Source of the DNA: Clostridia bacterium
Lineage (GTDB): Bacteria; Bacillota; Clostridia; Lachnospirales; Lachnospiraceae
NCBI GenBank assembly: GCA_003249225.1
Contig: QKJQ01000029.1
Location: 1-64,000 of the forward strand
Length of the DNA: 64,000 nucleotides
Direction: 5' to 3'
Part shown: positions 24,685 to 32,957 of the stretch, piece by piece
Layout: the number at the start of each line of letters is the position of its first letter
Numbering within the stretch: the stretch's first letter is position 1
Made by a program: the position numbers and the translations under genes
Notes under the pieces: model-generated
The model's input: only the letters and a program-made list of their open reading frames with translations
Databases searched by the model: none
What the model was told of the DNA's origin: nothing

Positions 24685-26127
24685 CTAATCCTGCATTGTA
24701 TCGGAAGACGGATCTGTGACTTCCCCAATAAACAGAACATTATCATACGAATCTCTAACAACATAAGCAAAGGGTCTGTTCAAAAGGAAATCAATACTTT
24801 GAGGCTCCTGCTCCAGCATGGCCGTTGTCTCGAACATCATAATGGTATAAGCGGCCGCTTCAATACCTTCTTCGTCGATACCAATATGAGTTCCCTGCTC
24901 GACCTGACCTACATAAAGTCCTTCTGCCGGATCGGCTACGATGGAATCAAACTGTGCAAGACCCGGATCGAAGGCGTCCTTGATACCCATAGACTCCAGA
25001 GCAGGAATCAGGTTCATCTTGGTGTCATAGGAGAACATAGGGATGCTGTAATGAAGAATAGCCCGGCTGTCTGAGGAGGTATGGTCAAGAATCTCACGCA
25101 TGGTATCGGAAGAAGCGATGATCTCTTTTGGTGTGGTGCCTTCGTTTGGAAGTATAAAGGTAACACTTCCGGCCTGATCCATCAGATACAGGGTTGCAGA
25201 GGTATAATTCTCACCGAAATAATAATCTGAATTCGTATTGGTCGTATTAATAAAATCAGTTTCAACAGCAGAACCATCCGCAAGAGTAAATTCTTTTGTA
25301 TCAGTCTGGGATTCATCAAAAGTTAAGGACCAGTGAGCTTTATAATACAAAGTATTGATAATGGCAAGGACATTGCTTTCATCGACCTGTATGTCAGGAG
25401 CCAGAAGACCTTTTGTATTTACGCTGATCCATTCCGTCATGTCTTTGCCTGTATTTGCATCAGAAAAATCTGTGGTGAATAAGGAGGCAAAAAAACTGTC
25501 GGAAGCGGTCACCTTAAAATCATCCCTGAATCGGTACAATTCATTCATCCAGAGAGAATTTGCAATCAGACAGGCAGAAGTCTCATTCGTAAAGTATAAT
25601 TTTTGGAACAGTGCAGAAGCCGCCTCTCTGATCTCATCCGATGTCATGCCATTCATACACAGACCTTCAAGTATCTGTGCCTGTGTATCGCCTGAAGCAC
25701 CGAGAGAAGCGAGAGCGAGGGGAAAGAAAAGACTGATGGGGGAATAACAGGTATTACCGCTTTCATTCTCAAGAACCTTTGCGGTTGAAGATATTGCAAA
25801 ATCTCTGATGAAATCAGGAGAAGTGTAGTCATAATCATAGGAAGAAGGTGAAGCGACCGGAAGATCCGGAGCTGTCTCCAGCGTGCTTGCTTTATAGAGT
25901 GTTGCGTCTGCAGCATTCTGATTGTTTGTTGGGGTCGGATCTGTGTCATCCTTTGTGTTCGTGTTCTGACTGCTGTTATTCTGAGTACCGGTATTTTGTG
26001 CATTACTGTTTTGTGTTTTGTTATTTTTCGTATTTGAGCATCCGGTCATAATAAGAAGTAAGCCTATCATTATTGCAAAGAGCAGATATCTAACTCCTTG
26101 TTTGGTTGCAGCGGATAAGTGCAGCAT
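24685..26127 (-). CDS. Lipid-anchored serpin (serine protease inhibitor)
   Basis: A 480-residue lipoprotein: hydrophobic signal, lipobox MTGC (Cys30), then a long Asn/Thr/Gln/Ser-rich tether (31-80) and a serpin domain of about 380 residues. Serpin marks include NTCYSPISLFFPLALASLGASG, NTLYYKAHW and the C-terminal NRPFAYVVRD. The hinge DEEGIEAAAY (about 418-427) has the small residues needed for loop insertion, so it should be inhibitory. The P1 site probably falls in ETTAML, by counting from the hinge. I start at the ATG with GGAGGGAA upstream (26127); the earlier ATG overlaps that site. Gut Firmicutes serpins (siropins) inhibit neutrophil elastase-type proteases, so a host or bacterial serine protease target is inferred. 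Confidence 0.92.
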   Translation of the reverse strand: MLHLSAATKQGVRYLLFAIMIGLLLIMTGCSNTKNNKTQNSNAQNTGTQNNSSQNTNTKDDTDPTPTNNQNAADATLYKASTLETAPDLPVASPSSYDYDYTSPDFIRDFAISSTAKVLENESGNTCYSPISLFFPLALASLGASGDTQAQILEGLCMNGMTSDEIREAASALFQKLYFTNETSACLIANSLWMNELYRFRDDFKVTASDSFFASLFTTDFSDANTGKDMTEWISVNTKGLLAPDIQVDESNVLAIINTLYYKAHWSLTFDESQTDTKEFTLADGSAVETDFINTTNTNSDYYFGENYTSATLYLMDQAGSVTFILPNEGTTPKEIIASSDTMREILDHTSSDSRAILHYSIPMFSYDTKMNLIPALESMGIKDAFDPGLAQFDSIVADPAEGLYVGQVEQGTHIGIDEEGIEAAAYTIMMFETTAMLEQEPQSIDFLLNRPFAYVVRDSYDNVLFIGEVTDPSSDTMQD

Positions 26128-26305
26128 TTGTGTTCCCTCCATTCATACTTGTATTGTAAGGACTGCAGTGACAGCCTTTTCAATAGGTTTGTTTGATCGT
26201 TTTCAAATTAGACGATAGAGGAAGTTGAATGGTTCGTAATTATCTGGTGAATAGTGTTTACCTCAGACCTTTGCTTAAGACCACGAAAGAATGGTATCCC
26301 TTATT

Positions 26306-26971
26306 TTATTTTTGTGTCTGGCGTAAAGCATAACGCTTTGTCCACTTGCATTGGATCATGCATTGAAGACATTCTCTGCATTCATACACATTTACGATCT
26401 GATCCCGACTGGTTGCAGCCGTCCATGCAGTATCGTGGAGGACCTTTGGTGCACATATTTCTGAGCAGATCGTACAGGAGGAACATTCGGACTCCAACCA
26501 GGCACCGCTTTCATCCGGGCAGGGCATATTGGTAAGTACTGTGCACATGGATAAAGCACTGCCATATTCTCTCGTAACCAGCAGATTGCTCTTTCCGATC
26601 CAGCCAAGTCCGGCATAGACCGCTATTGTTTTATGCGGAAGCAAGGATGTTTTACTGTTTTTATCAAAGCTGTCTGCAATGTTTCTTTCTGATTGTGCGT
26701 AGGCTTTGTAGCCATTCTGTGCAATGCATTCGGCAGACCATTCGGCTGCTTCATCGGTAAGATGCTCTTTCTCACAAAAATCGGAGTAGTCCACTGTGAT
26801 CTTATTAAATTGCGCTGCAATATAGGTAGGATCTAATGGAATGTAGAGCAGTAAGGCGTACTTATATCCCCTGGTTTCTTTTTCTGAAAGCGATGTAATA
26901 TCAATTGCTTTGATCCGTATATTTGGATAATGGTAGTTTAGTTCAGCTATGTATTTATCATATACCTGCAT
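26306..26971 (-). CDS. QueG-like double [4Fe-4S] protein
   Basis: A 221-residue protein resembling the C-terminal part of epoxyqueuosine reductase. It has the GLGWIGKSNLLVTREYGSA segment and, near its end, two C-x2-C-x2-C-x3-C clusters (CSSCTICSEIC and CRECLQCMIQC), as for two [4Fe-4S] centres. It is much shorter than QueG (about 380) and lacks the HEAT-repeat tail, so it belongs to the short 4Fe-4S double-cluster family of unknown substrate. I start at 26971, with GGAGG 8 bases before the ATG. It is alone on the minus strand between the serpin and MerR genes. Confidence 0.85.
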   Translation of the reverse strand: MQVYDKYIAELNYHYPNIRIKAIDITSLSEKETRGYKYALLLYIPLDPTYIAAQFNKITVDYSDFCEKEHLTDEAAEWSAECIAQNGYKAYAQSERNIADSFDKNSKTSLLPHKTIAVYAGLGWIGKSNLLVTREYGSALSMCTVLTNMPCPDESGAWLESECSSCTICSEICAPKVLHDTAWTAATSRDQIVNVYECRECLQCMIQCKWTKRYALRQTQK

Positions 26972-27111
26972 TTTAAAATTCCTCCAGTTGCCGAGAAAGA
27001 AAAGATTGTGATCATAGAAACGGTAATAATGTACTGAAAATATATTAATTGTAAATATTGTGATGATAAAAGTCAATCCTATTTCCAAAAAGACGTAATA
27101 ATAAAGTAAAC

Positions 27112-27155
27112 AAAAAAGCGTCACATTTTTGTTCTGTCAGAAATGGGACGCTTTT
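27112..27155 (-). terminator. Terminator after the MerR-family regulator
   Basis: On the minus strand AAAAGCGTC pairs with GACGCTTTT (27147-27155 and 27114-27122), extended by CATTT/AAATG inside, and ends in TTTTTTG. It lies about 40 bases past the regulator stop. The plus-strand reading also has a T-run and so may work both ways. Confidence 0.8.
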
Positions 27156-27193
27156 GATCATTCATGTTTTTGTTATCAGTAAGAAGTTGCTGG

Positions 27194-28177
27194 CTATTTA
27201 GCTTTTACAGGAAGGAGTAAATCAAGCTTTCCATCAATTCCATTTTCTGGCCAGCCCAAATGATTCGAGTAGACCCAGTTCAGATGTTCTTCAAGACATC
27301 CCCCCATAATCTCTTCTCCAAGTTCACTGAAATTTGCCTGATACATATCACTGCGATTGACCCAGTTGAACAGCAATTCCCACTCCTGAAAATTAGGAAA
27401 GTCCATGGAATGGGCGGCATAAAGACCACCGTCAAAATGCTTCTTCACAAGAGGCGCGGGAAGTTCCATTTCGTCCGGGATCGTGACCCAGACCTCATAA
27501 CCATAGTGCTCTTGTTTATCAGATGGGTTCGGGTGATTAAAACCAAAGAGTCTGGCATCTGGTTTTGCTTCATATAAATGAGAATCCAGCAGGAACTTTT
27601 TCATTATCTTTTGTACATTCTCTTCCGGATTTTCTCCAATATAATGGCAGGAAGCAACCGTGAAAGGCGGTAACTGAATTAATCGTACTTCAATTCCTTT
27701 GTCCAGTGTTTCATTGGCTTTGTCAATTTCGTTCATAGATACAGTCTCCTTCAAATTTGTTTTAGAAAGTTGAAGTGTGTCTGCAATCTCTATAAGCTCT
27801 TCATCCTCAAGCAGATCGATCTTTTTCTGGAGCTTTTGATTTTGATCAAGACGCTTGGTAAGGGCAGTCAGAACATCACGAATTCTATTCAGAGATGCAA
27901 TCTCGTCAGTAAGCTCATCGACCTGTTTTATAAGAATCGGCAGGGTATTGCTTTGCGAGTGATCCGTAAGTATCTGTTCGATCTGTTTTACCGGTATTCG
28001 CAGCTTCCGCAAAATGAGCAGCAGCTGCAGACGTCTTACCGCTTCTTCTTCATATACACGGTAAGCATAATCTACCCGATGTGTACTGGTAATTAATCCG
28101 GCTTTTTCATAGTAACGAAGCATTCTTGTGGATACACAGAAAGTCTTTGATACTTCACTTATTGTCATTGTATTCAT
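27194..28177 (-). CDS. MerR-family regulator with GyrI-like effector domain
   Basis: A 327-residue transcription regulator. A MerR helix-turn-helix (about 3-72) carries the classic ISEVSKTFCVSTRMLRYYEKAGLI start. A coiled coil follows (about 85-140), then a GyrI-like small-molecule-binding domain (about 165-325, VRLIQLPPFTVASCHYIGENPEE). This is the BmrR/BltR architecture that senses hydrophobic or cationic drugs. I start at 28177, where AGGAGG lies 7 bases before the ATG. Its own upstream region has a MerR-style promoter with an internal palindrome, so autoregulation is likely. No efflux pump is adjacent. The neighbours are YdeI-like and AraC-GyrI proteins. Confidence 0.9.
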   Translation of the reverse strand: MNTMTISEVSKTFCVSTRMLRYYEKAGLITSTHRVDYAYRVYEEEAVRRLQLLLILRKLRIPVKQIEQILTDHSQSNTLPILIKQVDELTDEIASLNRIRDVLTALTKRLDQNQKLQKKIDLLEDEELIEIADTLQLSKTNLKETVSMNEIDKANETLDKGIEVRLIQLPPFTVASCHYIGENPEENVQKIMKKFLLDSHLYEAKPDARLFGFNHPNPSDKQEHYGYEVWVTIPDEMELPAPLVKKHFDGGLYAAHSMDFPNFQEWELLFNWVNRSDMYQANFSELGEEIMGGCLEEHLNWVYSNHLGWPENGIDGKLDLLLPVKAK

Positions 28178-28195
28178 AGGCACACCTCCTTTCAG

Positions 28196-28225
28196 GCTAT
28201 AGTCTACGGTACGACACGGTGTCAA
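28196..28225 (-). promoter_or_regulatory. Promoter and likely operator of the MerR-family gene
   Basis: Minus-strand -35 TTGACA (28225-28220) and a -10-like TATAGC (28201-28196) are separated by 18 bases. The palindrome GACACCGTGTC lies across the -35 end and into the spacer, consistent with a MerR-family operator in a lengthened spacer. Confidence 0.5.
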
Positions 28226-28273
28226 AGTCAAGGGAGAAAATGCACCCGTTGGTAAAACTTTATATAAAATTGT

Positions 28274-28395
28274 GGGTCAGTCATCAGCCTTCCAGTCACC
28301 TGTCAGCTTTTCTGGGTCAATCTTCCGTTATCCTGATTAATCATTAGCTTTTGTGGGTCAGGCATCAGCTATCCTGATCAATCATCAGCTTCCCG
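28274..28395. repeat. Three imperfect 40-41-bp tandem repeats at a gene 3' end
   Basis: Units start with GGGTCA at 28274, 28314 and 28355. Each ends in a variant of CATCAGCTT, and the last two share TATCCTGATYAATCATYAGCTT-type sequence. The third unit includes the last codons and stop of the YdeI-like gene (28365); the others lie beyond it, so they look like decayed duplications of the gene end. Confidence 0.7.
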
Positions 28396-28895
28396 GACTT
28401 TGCAAGCTCAGGCACCGTACAGCGGGAGGTATCAAAGCAGCAGGGACGCCGGTCACCCTTTTGGAGCTTTGAGCAGGCAACATCAATTCTTTTTGCGCGT
28501 GTCACCGGGTTTTCGGTGGAGCGAATAAAGCGCAGCCATTCCCAGTGTGCTTTTGTAGTTACCTGATTCCATTCAGAGAGAAGTCCTGCCTGTTCGAAGG
28601 CATCCATGATGTCCTTTGGCATTTCAGGCTCGGGCCATTTGGCAGCCGGTTCGATCTCAAAGGATATGGGGGCGTCCATGGATAGTCCCGCATTTTCATA
28701 CAGGGAATCCTCCATCTCAAACCAGTGACTGCCGCGCCCGTCCGGTTCCAGAAGGCCGGTAAAAGGGACCTTGTTTACCATTCCGTTTACGACCACCATC
28801 CCTCGGGAGGGAAGAAGTTCACTAGCCTCAATCGGAAGCTTTATTAGTTTGCGGCCAGGGCTGCGTGACAGGGAAGCTATAAAATGTATGCTCAT
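28365..28895 (-). CDS. DUF1905 / YdeI-OmdA family protein
   Basis: A 176-residue protein with an N-terminal DUF1905-like beta domain (about 1-85, with VVVNGMVNKVPFTGLLEPDG) and a C-terminal YdeI/OmdA-like helical segment (about 95-170: MPKDIMDAFEQAGLLSEWN, RAKRIDVACSKLQKG, then CCFD). Family members are linked to resistance to peptides and bacteriocins in some bacteria, but the molecular role is not established. I start at 28895, with GGAGG 5 bases upstream; the earlier TTG overlaps that site. It is between two GyrI-domain regulators and could be in their regulon. The 3' end is embedded in degenerate tandem repeats. Confidence 0.8.
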   Translation of the reverse strand: MSIHFIASLSRSPGRKLIKLPIEASELLPSRGMVVVNGMVNKVPFTGLLEPDGRGSHWFEMEDSLYENAGLSMDAPISFEIEPAAKWPEPEMPKDIMDAFEQAGLLSEWNQVTTKAHWEWLRFIRSTENPVTRAKRIDVACSKLQKGDRRPCCFDTSRCTVPELAKSGKLMIDQDS

Positions 28896-28965
28896 AGATA
28901 CCTCCAATCAGGGGGCAAAATACTTTGCCCCCAAAGACACAAAGAAAACTCCTGTGTTCAATGCT

Positions 28966-29865
28966 TTACAAAGAGTCCTGTAGCAGGGGTTCGACGCGTA
29001 TCCAGATCTCGCTGTAGAATTTACCGTCTTTCCCGTAGGTCATTTCAAATTCATATAATTCTTTCTTTTTGTAGCTTGCAGATGGCAGCCAGTCAGCATA
29101 GATCTGACGGATCAGACCAGTCAGAGCAGAGCTGGTCTCCTCCAGTGAATGCGGTTCACTTGTAAAGATTGCCCAAGTTGCGGAGGGAACGGTAACGACC
29201 TGATATCCATCGGCCGCACTGACACTTGTCTTAAATGCAAACAGCATATAAGGGATAGTATCATTCCCGGTATTACGATAACAGTTGATGGCATTTACCG
29301 TGTTCAGGCCATCGGCTGTGCCCGGAACATTTGTTGAGTCAATTAGTTTCTGTAATTCACCGCTTTGTAACATGTCGTTCCAAAAAGCTGGAACCTCCTG
29401 CCAGTTGCTGCCGTTTGCTGTGCTGATAATCCTCTCGATTCCATAGACATCGAATCCCTTTTTTTGTTCAATTCTGTAGTTCATAGGTGCATCTCCTTTT
29501 ACCGAAAGATGAAAAGAGATACGCGGGTAGGCTGTAAGACTGGTTCCTGCGCACCGTGCTTTCGTCGGAGAAACTCCGTGCAGAGCATGAAAGGCACGAG
29601 TAAAAGCCTCTGGCGATTCGTAGCCGTATTTTGCAGCGAGATCAACAATCTTGTTCCTGCTGTGTGATAGATCAAAAGCAGCCAGAGTCAGACGTCTGCG
29701 CCGTATGTATTCGGATAAGGACATATCACAAAGGATTGAGAACATTCTTTGGAATGTAGTCGCTGAGTAGCAGGAGAGCTCTGCAATTACATTCATATCA
29801 ATTTCCTTATCAAGATTTGCTTCAATATAGTCAACGACTTCGTTCATTTTATCAAGCCAACTCAT
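28966..29865 (-). CDS. AraC-family regulator with GyrI-like effector domain
   Basis: A 299-residue regulator with the Rob/SoxS-like order: AraC double helix-turn-helix at the N-terminus (about 8-107, MNVIAELSCYSATTFQRMF and LAAKYGYESPEAFTRAFHALHGVSP), then a GyrI-like ligand-binding domain (about 127-296). GGAGG lies 6 bases before the ATG. It senses small hydrophobic molecules in related systems; the ligand and targets here are unknown. It is 70 bases upstream of the YdeI-like gene on the same strand, so it may control that gene and itself. Confidence 0.9.
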   Translation of the reverse strand: MSWLDKMNEVVDYIEANLDKEIDMNVIAELSCYSATTFQRMFSILCDMSLSEYIRRRRLTLAAFDLSHSRNKIVDLAAKYGYESPEAFTRAFHALHGVSPTKARCAGTSLTAYPRISFHLSVKGDAPMNYRIEQKKGFDVYGIERIISTANGSNWQEVPAFWNDMLQSGELQKLIDSTNVPGTADGLNTVNAINCYRNTGNDTIPYMLFAFKTSVSAADGYQVVTVPSATWAIFTSEPHSLEETSSALTGLIRQIYADWLPSASYKKKELYEFEMTYGKDGKFYSEIWIRVEPLLQDSL

Positions 29866-30216
29866 CGTATCCCTCCTCTCGAACTAACTCTATCACAGGA
29901 ATTGAAATGATTCCTTGCAGTTTCTGCTGCGATTCTGTCAAGCTTTTGCATTGTCAGGCGTTATTCATACAGGTCATGAATTGCTTCGTGAAGAAGTATT
30001 ACGCCCTTGCTTATCTTCATTGTATTTATCCAATGGTAAAAATGCAAACAAAATTGTTAGCAAAATCAGCAGACATCAGAAAACAAAATGCATTTATCAA
30101 AGTCTTTTGGAATAGACATCCCCTAAAATAATCACACCAGTTTGATAATTAGAATACTTAAAATCCTCCCAAGATTCTTTAGAATAAGAATAAAACAAGA
30201 ATGAGAGGAGTTCGGC
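29866..30216. other. Divergent control region before the glucan locus
   Basis: This lies between the AraC-GyrI gene and the first glucan-phosphorylase gene. I see no supported gene. A GGAAT/ATTCC inverted repeat (29897-29913) is near the AraC start. Promoters must lie here for both directions, but I find no convincing -35/-10 pair. Confidence 0.4.
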
Positions 30217-32910
30217 ATGAAAATTGAGTATATAAATTCGGAGGGTGATTTCCGGCTGACGGATGCGGATGACACCAGCTGTCTGTACTTTCCTATGGGA
30301 AACGAAGACAGTGTAATGGCCAGCATAACACCGATTCTGCATGGCGATAATAAGACAGGCCAGAATTCCTTCCTTATGGAACCAGTGTCCATTGAGGACC
30401 TGCAGGAAAGTAATAGCGGACGTAATGTATGGCTCCGTATTAATGAAGATCAGTTCTGGGCTGCCAATGGCTGTTCACCGTTACAGAATATGTGGAAGTA
30501 CGGTCCGGATCCATTGATGAAAGACCTGGTAACCGTAGAAGCAGGAAAATTGTGGCATCAGATGATTCGAAGAAATGACTTTCTGGGGTTAACGGTGACG
30601 ATAAAGAATTTCGTACCAATCGGACAGGAAGTCGAGTTAATGAAAGTGACCATAAGTAATCATGGTGACAGGCTGTTAAAAGCTGAACCTGTGGTTGCCG
30701 TACCAATCTATGGCCGTAGTGCAGAAAACATCAGGGATCATCGCCATGTAACCAGCCTTTTGCACCGAATTAGGGTCGCAAAGTACGGAGTTGAAGTAAA
30801 GCCGACACTTTCCTTTGACGAGCGTGGGCACCAGGTCAATGAAGTTAGCTATGGGGTCTATGCAAAGGATGATAAGGGAAATGGACCGGTACAGTGTTAC
30901 CCTGTCATGGAAGAATTCCGGGGGGAAGGACGATGTTTACATTACCCAAAAGCTGTATGGGACAGGGAATACGCAGCTTCCATTGCCATGAGGGAAGACG
31001 GATGGGCAGAAGGATTCGAAGCCATTGGTGCGTTAGAGATGAACACACTGCTACTAAATCCGGGTGAAGAAAGAACGCTTTATATAAGTCTTGGCTACCA
31101 TGGCCAGGGTATTGATTTGTTAAATAAAAAATCAGAAGAAGAAGCGTTTGATAAAATGCTGCAATACTGGAAAGAACAGACTGGTATCGTAGTAGAGACG
31201 GGCGATGAGAAGTTTGACTTGTGGCTGCGCTGGGTAGGAATCCAGCCGACTCTGCGCAGGATCTTTGGCTGTTCATTTCTGCCGCACCATGATTATGGAA
31301 GAGGCGGGCGTGGATACCGTGACCTGTGGCAGGATAGTCTGGCACTTCTCCTTATTTCAAAAGAATCGATCCGGCATCAGTTACTCAGTTATTACGGCGG
31401 CATACGAATGGATGGAAGCAATGCAACAATCATTGGGAAGACACTTGGAGAATTTGTTGCGGATCGAAATTCCATCGTGCGAATGTGGATGGATCATGGG
31501 GTTTGGCCGTTTATCACGACGCTGCTTTACATCAACCAGACTGGAGATTATAAGATACTGACCGAAGAACAGTCCTATTTTAAGGATGGTATTATACAGA
31601 GGGGCACGGAGAAAGACGGGCTATGGAATGGAACAAGCAAAGTCCTGCATACAAATGCAAATGAAGTCTATAAAGGAAGTATTCTGGAACACATACTGGT
31701 TCAGAACCTTACCGCTTTTTATGATGTGGGAAAGCATGGTCATATGAGACTGCTTGGCGCGGACTGGAACGATGCGCTCGATATGGCAGCTGAGAATGGC
31801 GAAAGTGTTGCATTCAGTGCTGCCTATGCCGGGAATCTTGAAAATCTGGGGAAGCTGCTGCAGCGGCTTTCAAAAGAAAAGAAAGTAACAAATCTTGAGC
31901 TTTCCCAGGAACTGCTGGTTCTGATCGGAAATAAAGAGTGCAAAGATACCGAGAGCAAACGCGAGCTGCTAAAGAATTACTGCCATTCCTGTACGAGTTA
32001 TATTTCAGGCAGAAAGCAAAGTATTTCGGCAGAAGAACTGGCAGGAGACCTTATCGATAAGGCAGGACAGATCAAAAACACAATACGGCGGAACGAGTGG
32101 ATTTCTTCGGAGAATGAGAGTTTCGGCGGCTGGTTCAACAGTTATTACGACAATCATGCAAAAGCAGTGGAAGGGATACGCCAGGATGGAATCCGTATGA
32201 TGCTGACTGGTCAGGTGTTCACGATTCTTAGCAAGACAGCGTCAGATGAACAGATACCCCTTATTGTAAAAGCAGCAGATGAGTTGTTATTCGATGCAAA
32301 AGCAGGAGGGTATCGCCTGAACACGAACTTTCATGAAGTAAAGACTGACATGGGACGCATGTTTGGTTTTGCCTATGGTTCCAAGGAAAATGGTTCTGTT
32401 TTTTCTCATATGGCTGTCATGTATGCATATGCCCTGTACTCCAGAGGGTTTGTAAAGGAAGGCTACAAAGTGATACGGCAGTTATATCTGCAGGCTTCTG
32501 ATTTTGAAAAAAGCAGGATATACCCTGGAATACCGGAGTATTTTAACCAGAAGGGGAGGGGACTGTATAATTATCTGACGGGTTCAGCCAGCTGGTATAT
32601 GTTAACCGTTCTGACAGAAATGTTCGGCGTGAAAGGTGATTTGGGTGATCTGACGCTCGAACCCAAACTGGTCGCAGAACAGTTTGACGAAGACGGCAAT
32701 GCAGCGATTATATCTTATTTTGCAGGAAAAATGCTTCATGTTGTCTATGAAAATCATCAGAAAAAGGAAATCGGTGATTATGAGGTAGAAGAAATCTATC
32801 TGGAAGGACATCGTATGTTCTGGACAGGCAGCGTACCGACAATGAAACGACAGGATATTGAGGAACTAGAGGGAGATGGGCCGCATGGTATACGGGTCCG
32901 ACTTTCCTAA
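30217..32910 (+). CDS. GH94 glycoside phosphorylase, probably laminaribiose or related
   Basis: An 897-residue cytoplasmic enzyme (no signal peptide) of the GH94 cellobiose/laminaribiose phosphorylase family. It has the N-terminal beta-sandwich, the GRGGRGYRDLWQDSLALL segment at the start of the catalytic barrel, and the family's acid-containing motif ADWNDALD (Asp516 and Asp519). The enzyme would use phosphate to split a beta-glucosyl disaccharide into glucose 1-phosphate and glucose. Its length is close to that of Paenibacillus laminaribiose phosphorylase (about 910), and the adjacent GH161-like, GH55 and GH30 genes make a beta-1,3 linkage most likely. The linkage is inference. GAGGAG precedes the ATG; it opens the operon. 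Confidence 0.85.
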   Translation: MKIEYINSEGDFRLTDADDTSCLYFPMGNEDSVMASITPILHGDNKTGQNSFLMEPVSIEDLQESNSGRNVWLRINEDQFWAANGCSPLQNMWKYGPDPLMKDLVTVEAGKLWHQMIRRNDFLGLTVTIKNFVPIGQEVELMKVTISNHGDRLLKAEPVVAVPIYGRSAENIRDHRHVTSLLHRIRVAKYGVEVKPTLSFDERGHQVNEVSYGVYAKDDKGNGPVQCYPVMEEFRGEGRCLHYPKAVWDREYAASIAMREDGWAEGFEAIGALEMNTLLLNPGEERTLYISLGYHGQGIDLLNKKSEEEAFDKMLQYWKEQTGIVVETGDEKFDLWLRWVGIQPTLRRIFGCSFLPHHDYGRGGRGYRDLWQDSLALLLISKESIRHQLLSYYGGIRMDGSNATIIGKTLGEFVADRNSIVRMWMDHGVWPFITTLLYINQTGDYKILTEEQSYFKDGIIQRGTEKDGLWNGTSKVLHTNANEVYKGSILEHILVQNLTAFYDVGKHGHMRLLGADWNDALDMAAENGESVAFSAAYAGNLENLGKLLQRLSKEKKVTNLELSQELLVLIGNKECKDTESKRELLKNYCHSCTSYISGRKQSISAEELAGDLIDKAGQIKNTIRRNEWISSENESFGGWFNSYYDNHAKAVEGIRQDGIRMMLTGQVFTILSKTASDEQIPLIVKAADELLFDAKAGGYRLNTNFHEVKTDMGRMFGFAYGSKENGSVFSHMAVMYAYALYSRGFVKEGYKVIRQLYLQASDFEKSRIYPGIPEYFNQKGRGLYNYLTGSASWYMLTVLTEMFGVKGDLGDLTLEPKLVAEQFDEDGNAAIISYFAGKMLHVVYENHQKKEIGDYEVEEIYLEGHRMFWTGSVPTMKRQDIEELEGDGPHGIRVRLS

Positions 32911-32957
32911 GTTTTTGTTAACGAGGTGGCCTGCGAACCGAAGAAAGGACAAAATAA

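Noticed and set aside
24643..25074. Plus-strand frame antisense to the serpin
   Set aside because: Lies within the serpin gene, whose motifs are certain, and has no ribosome binding site.
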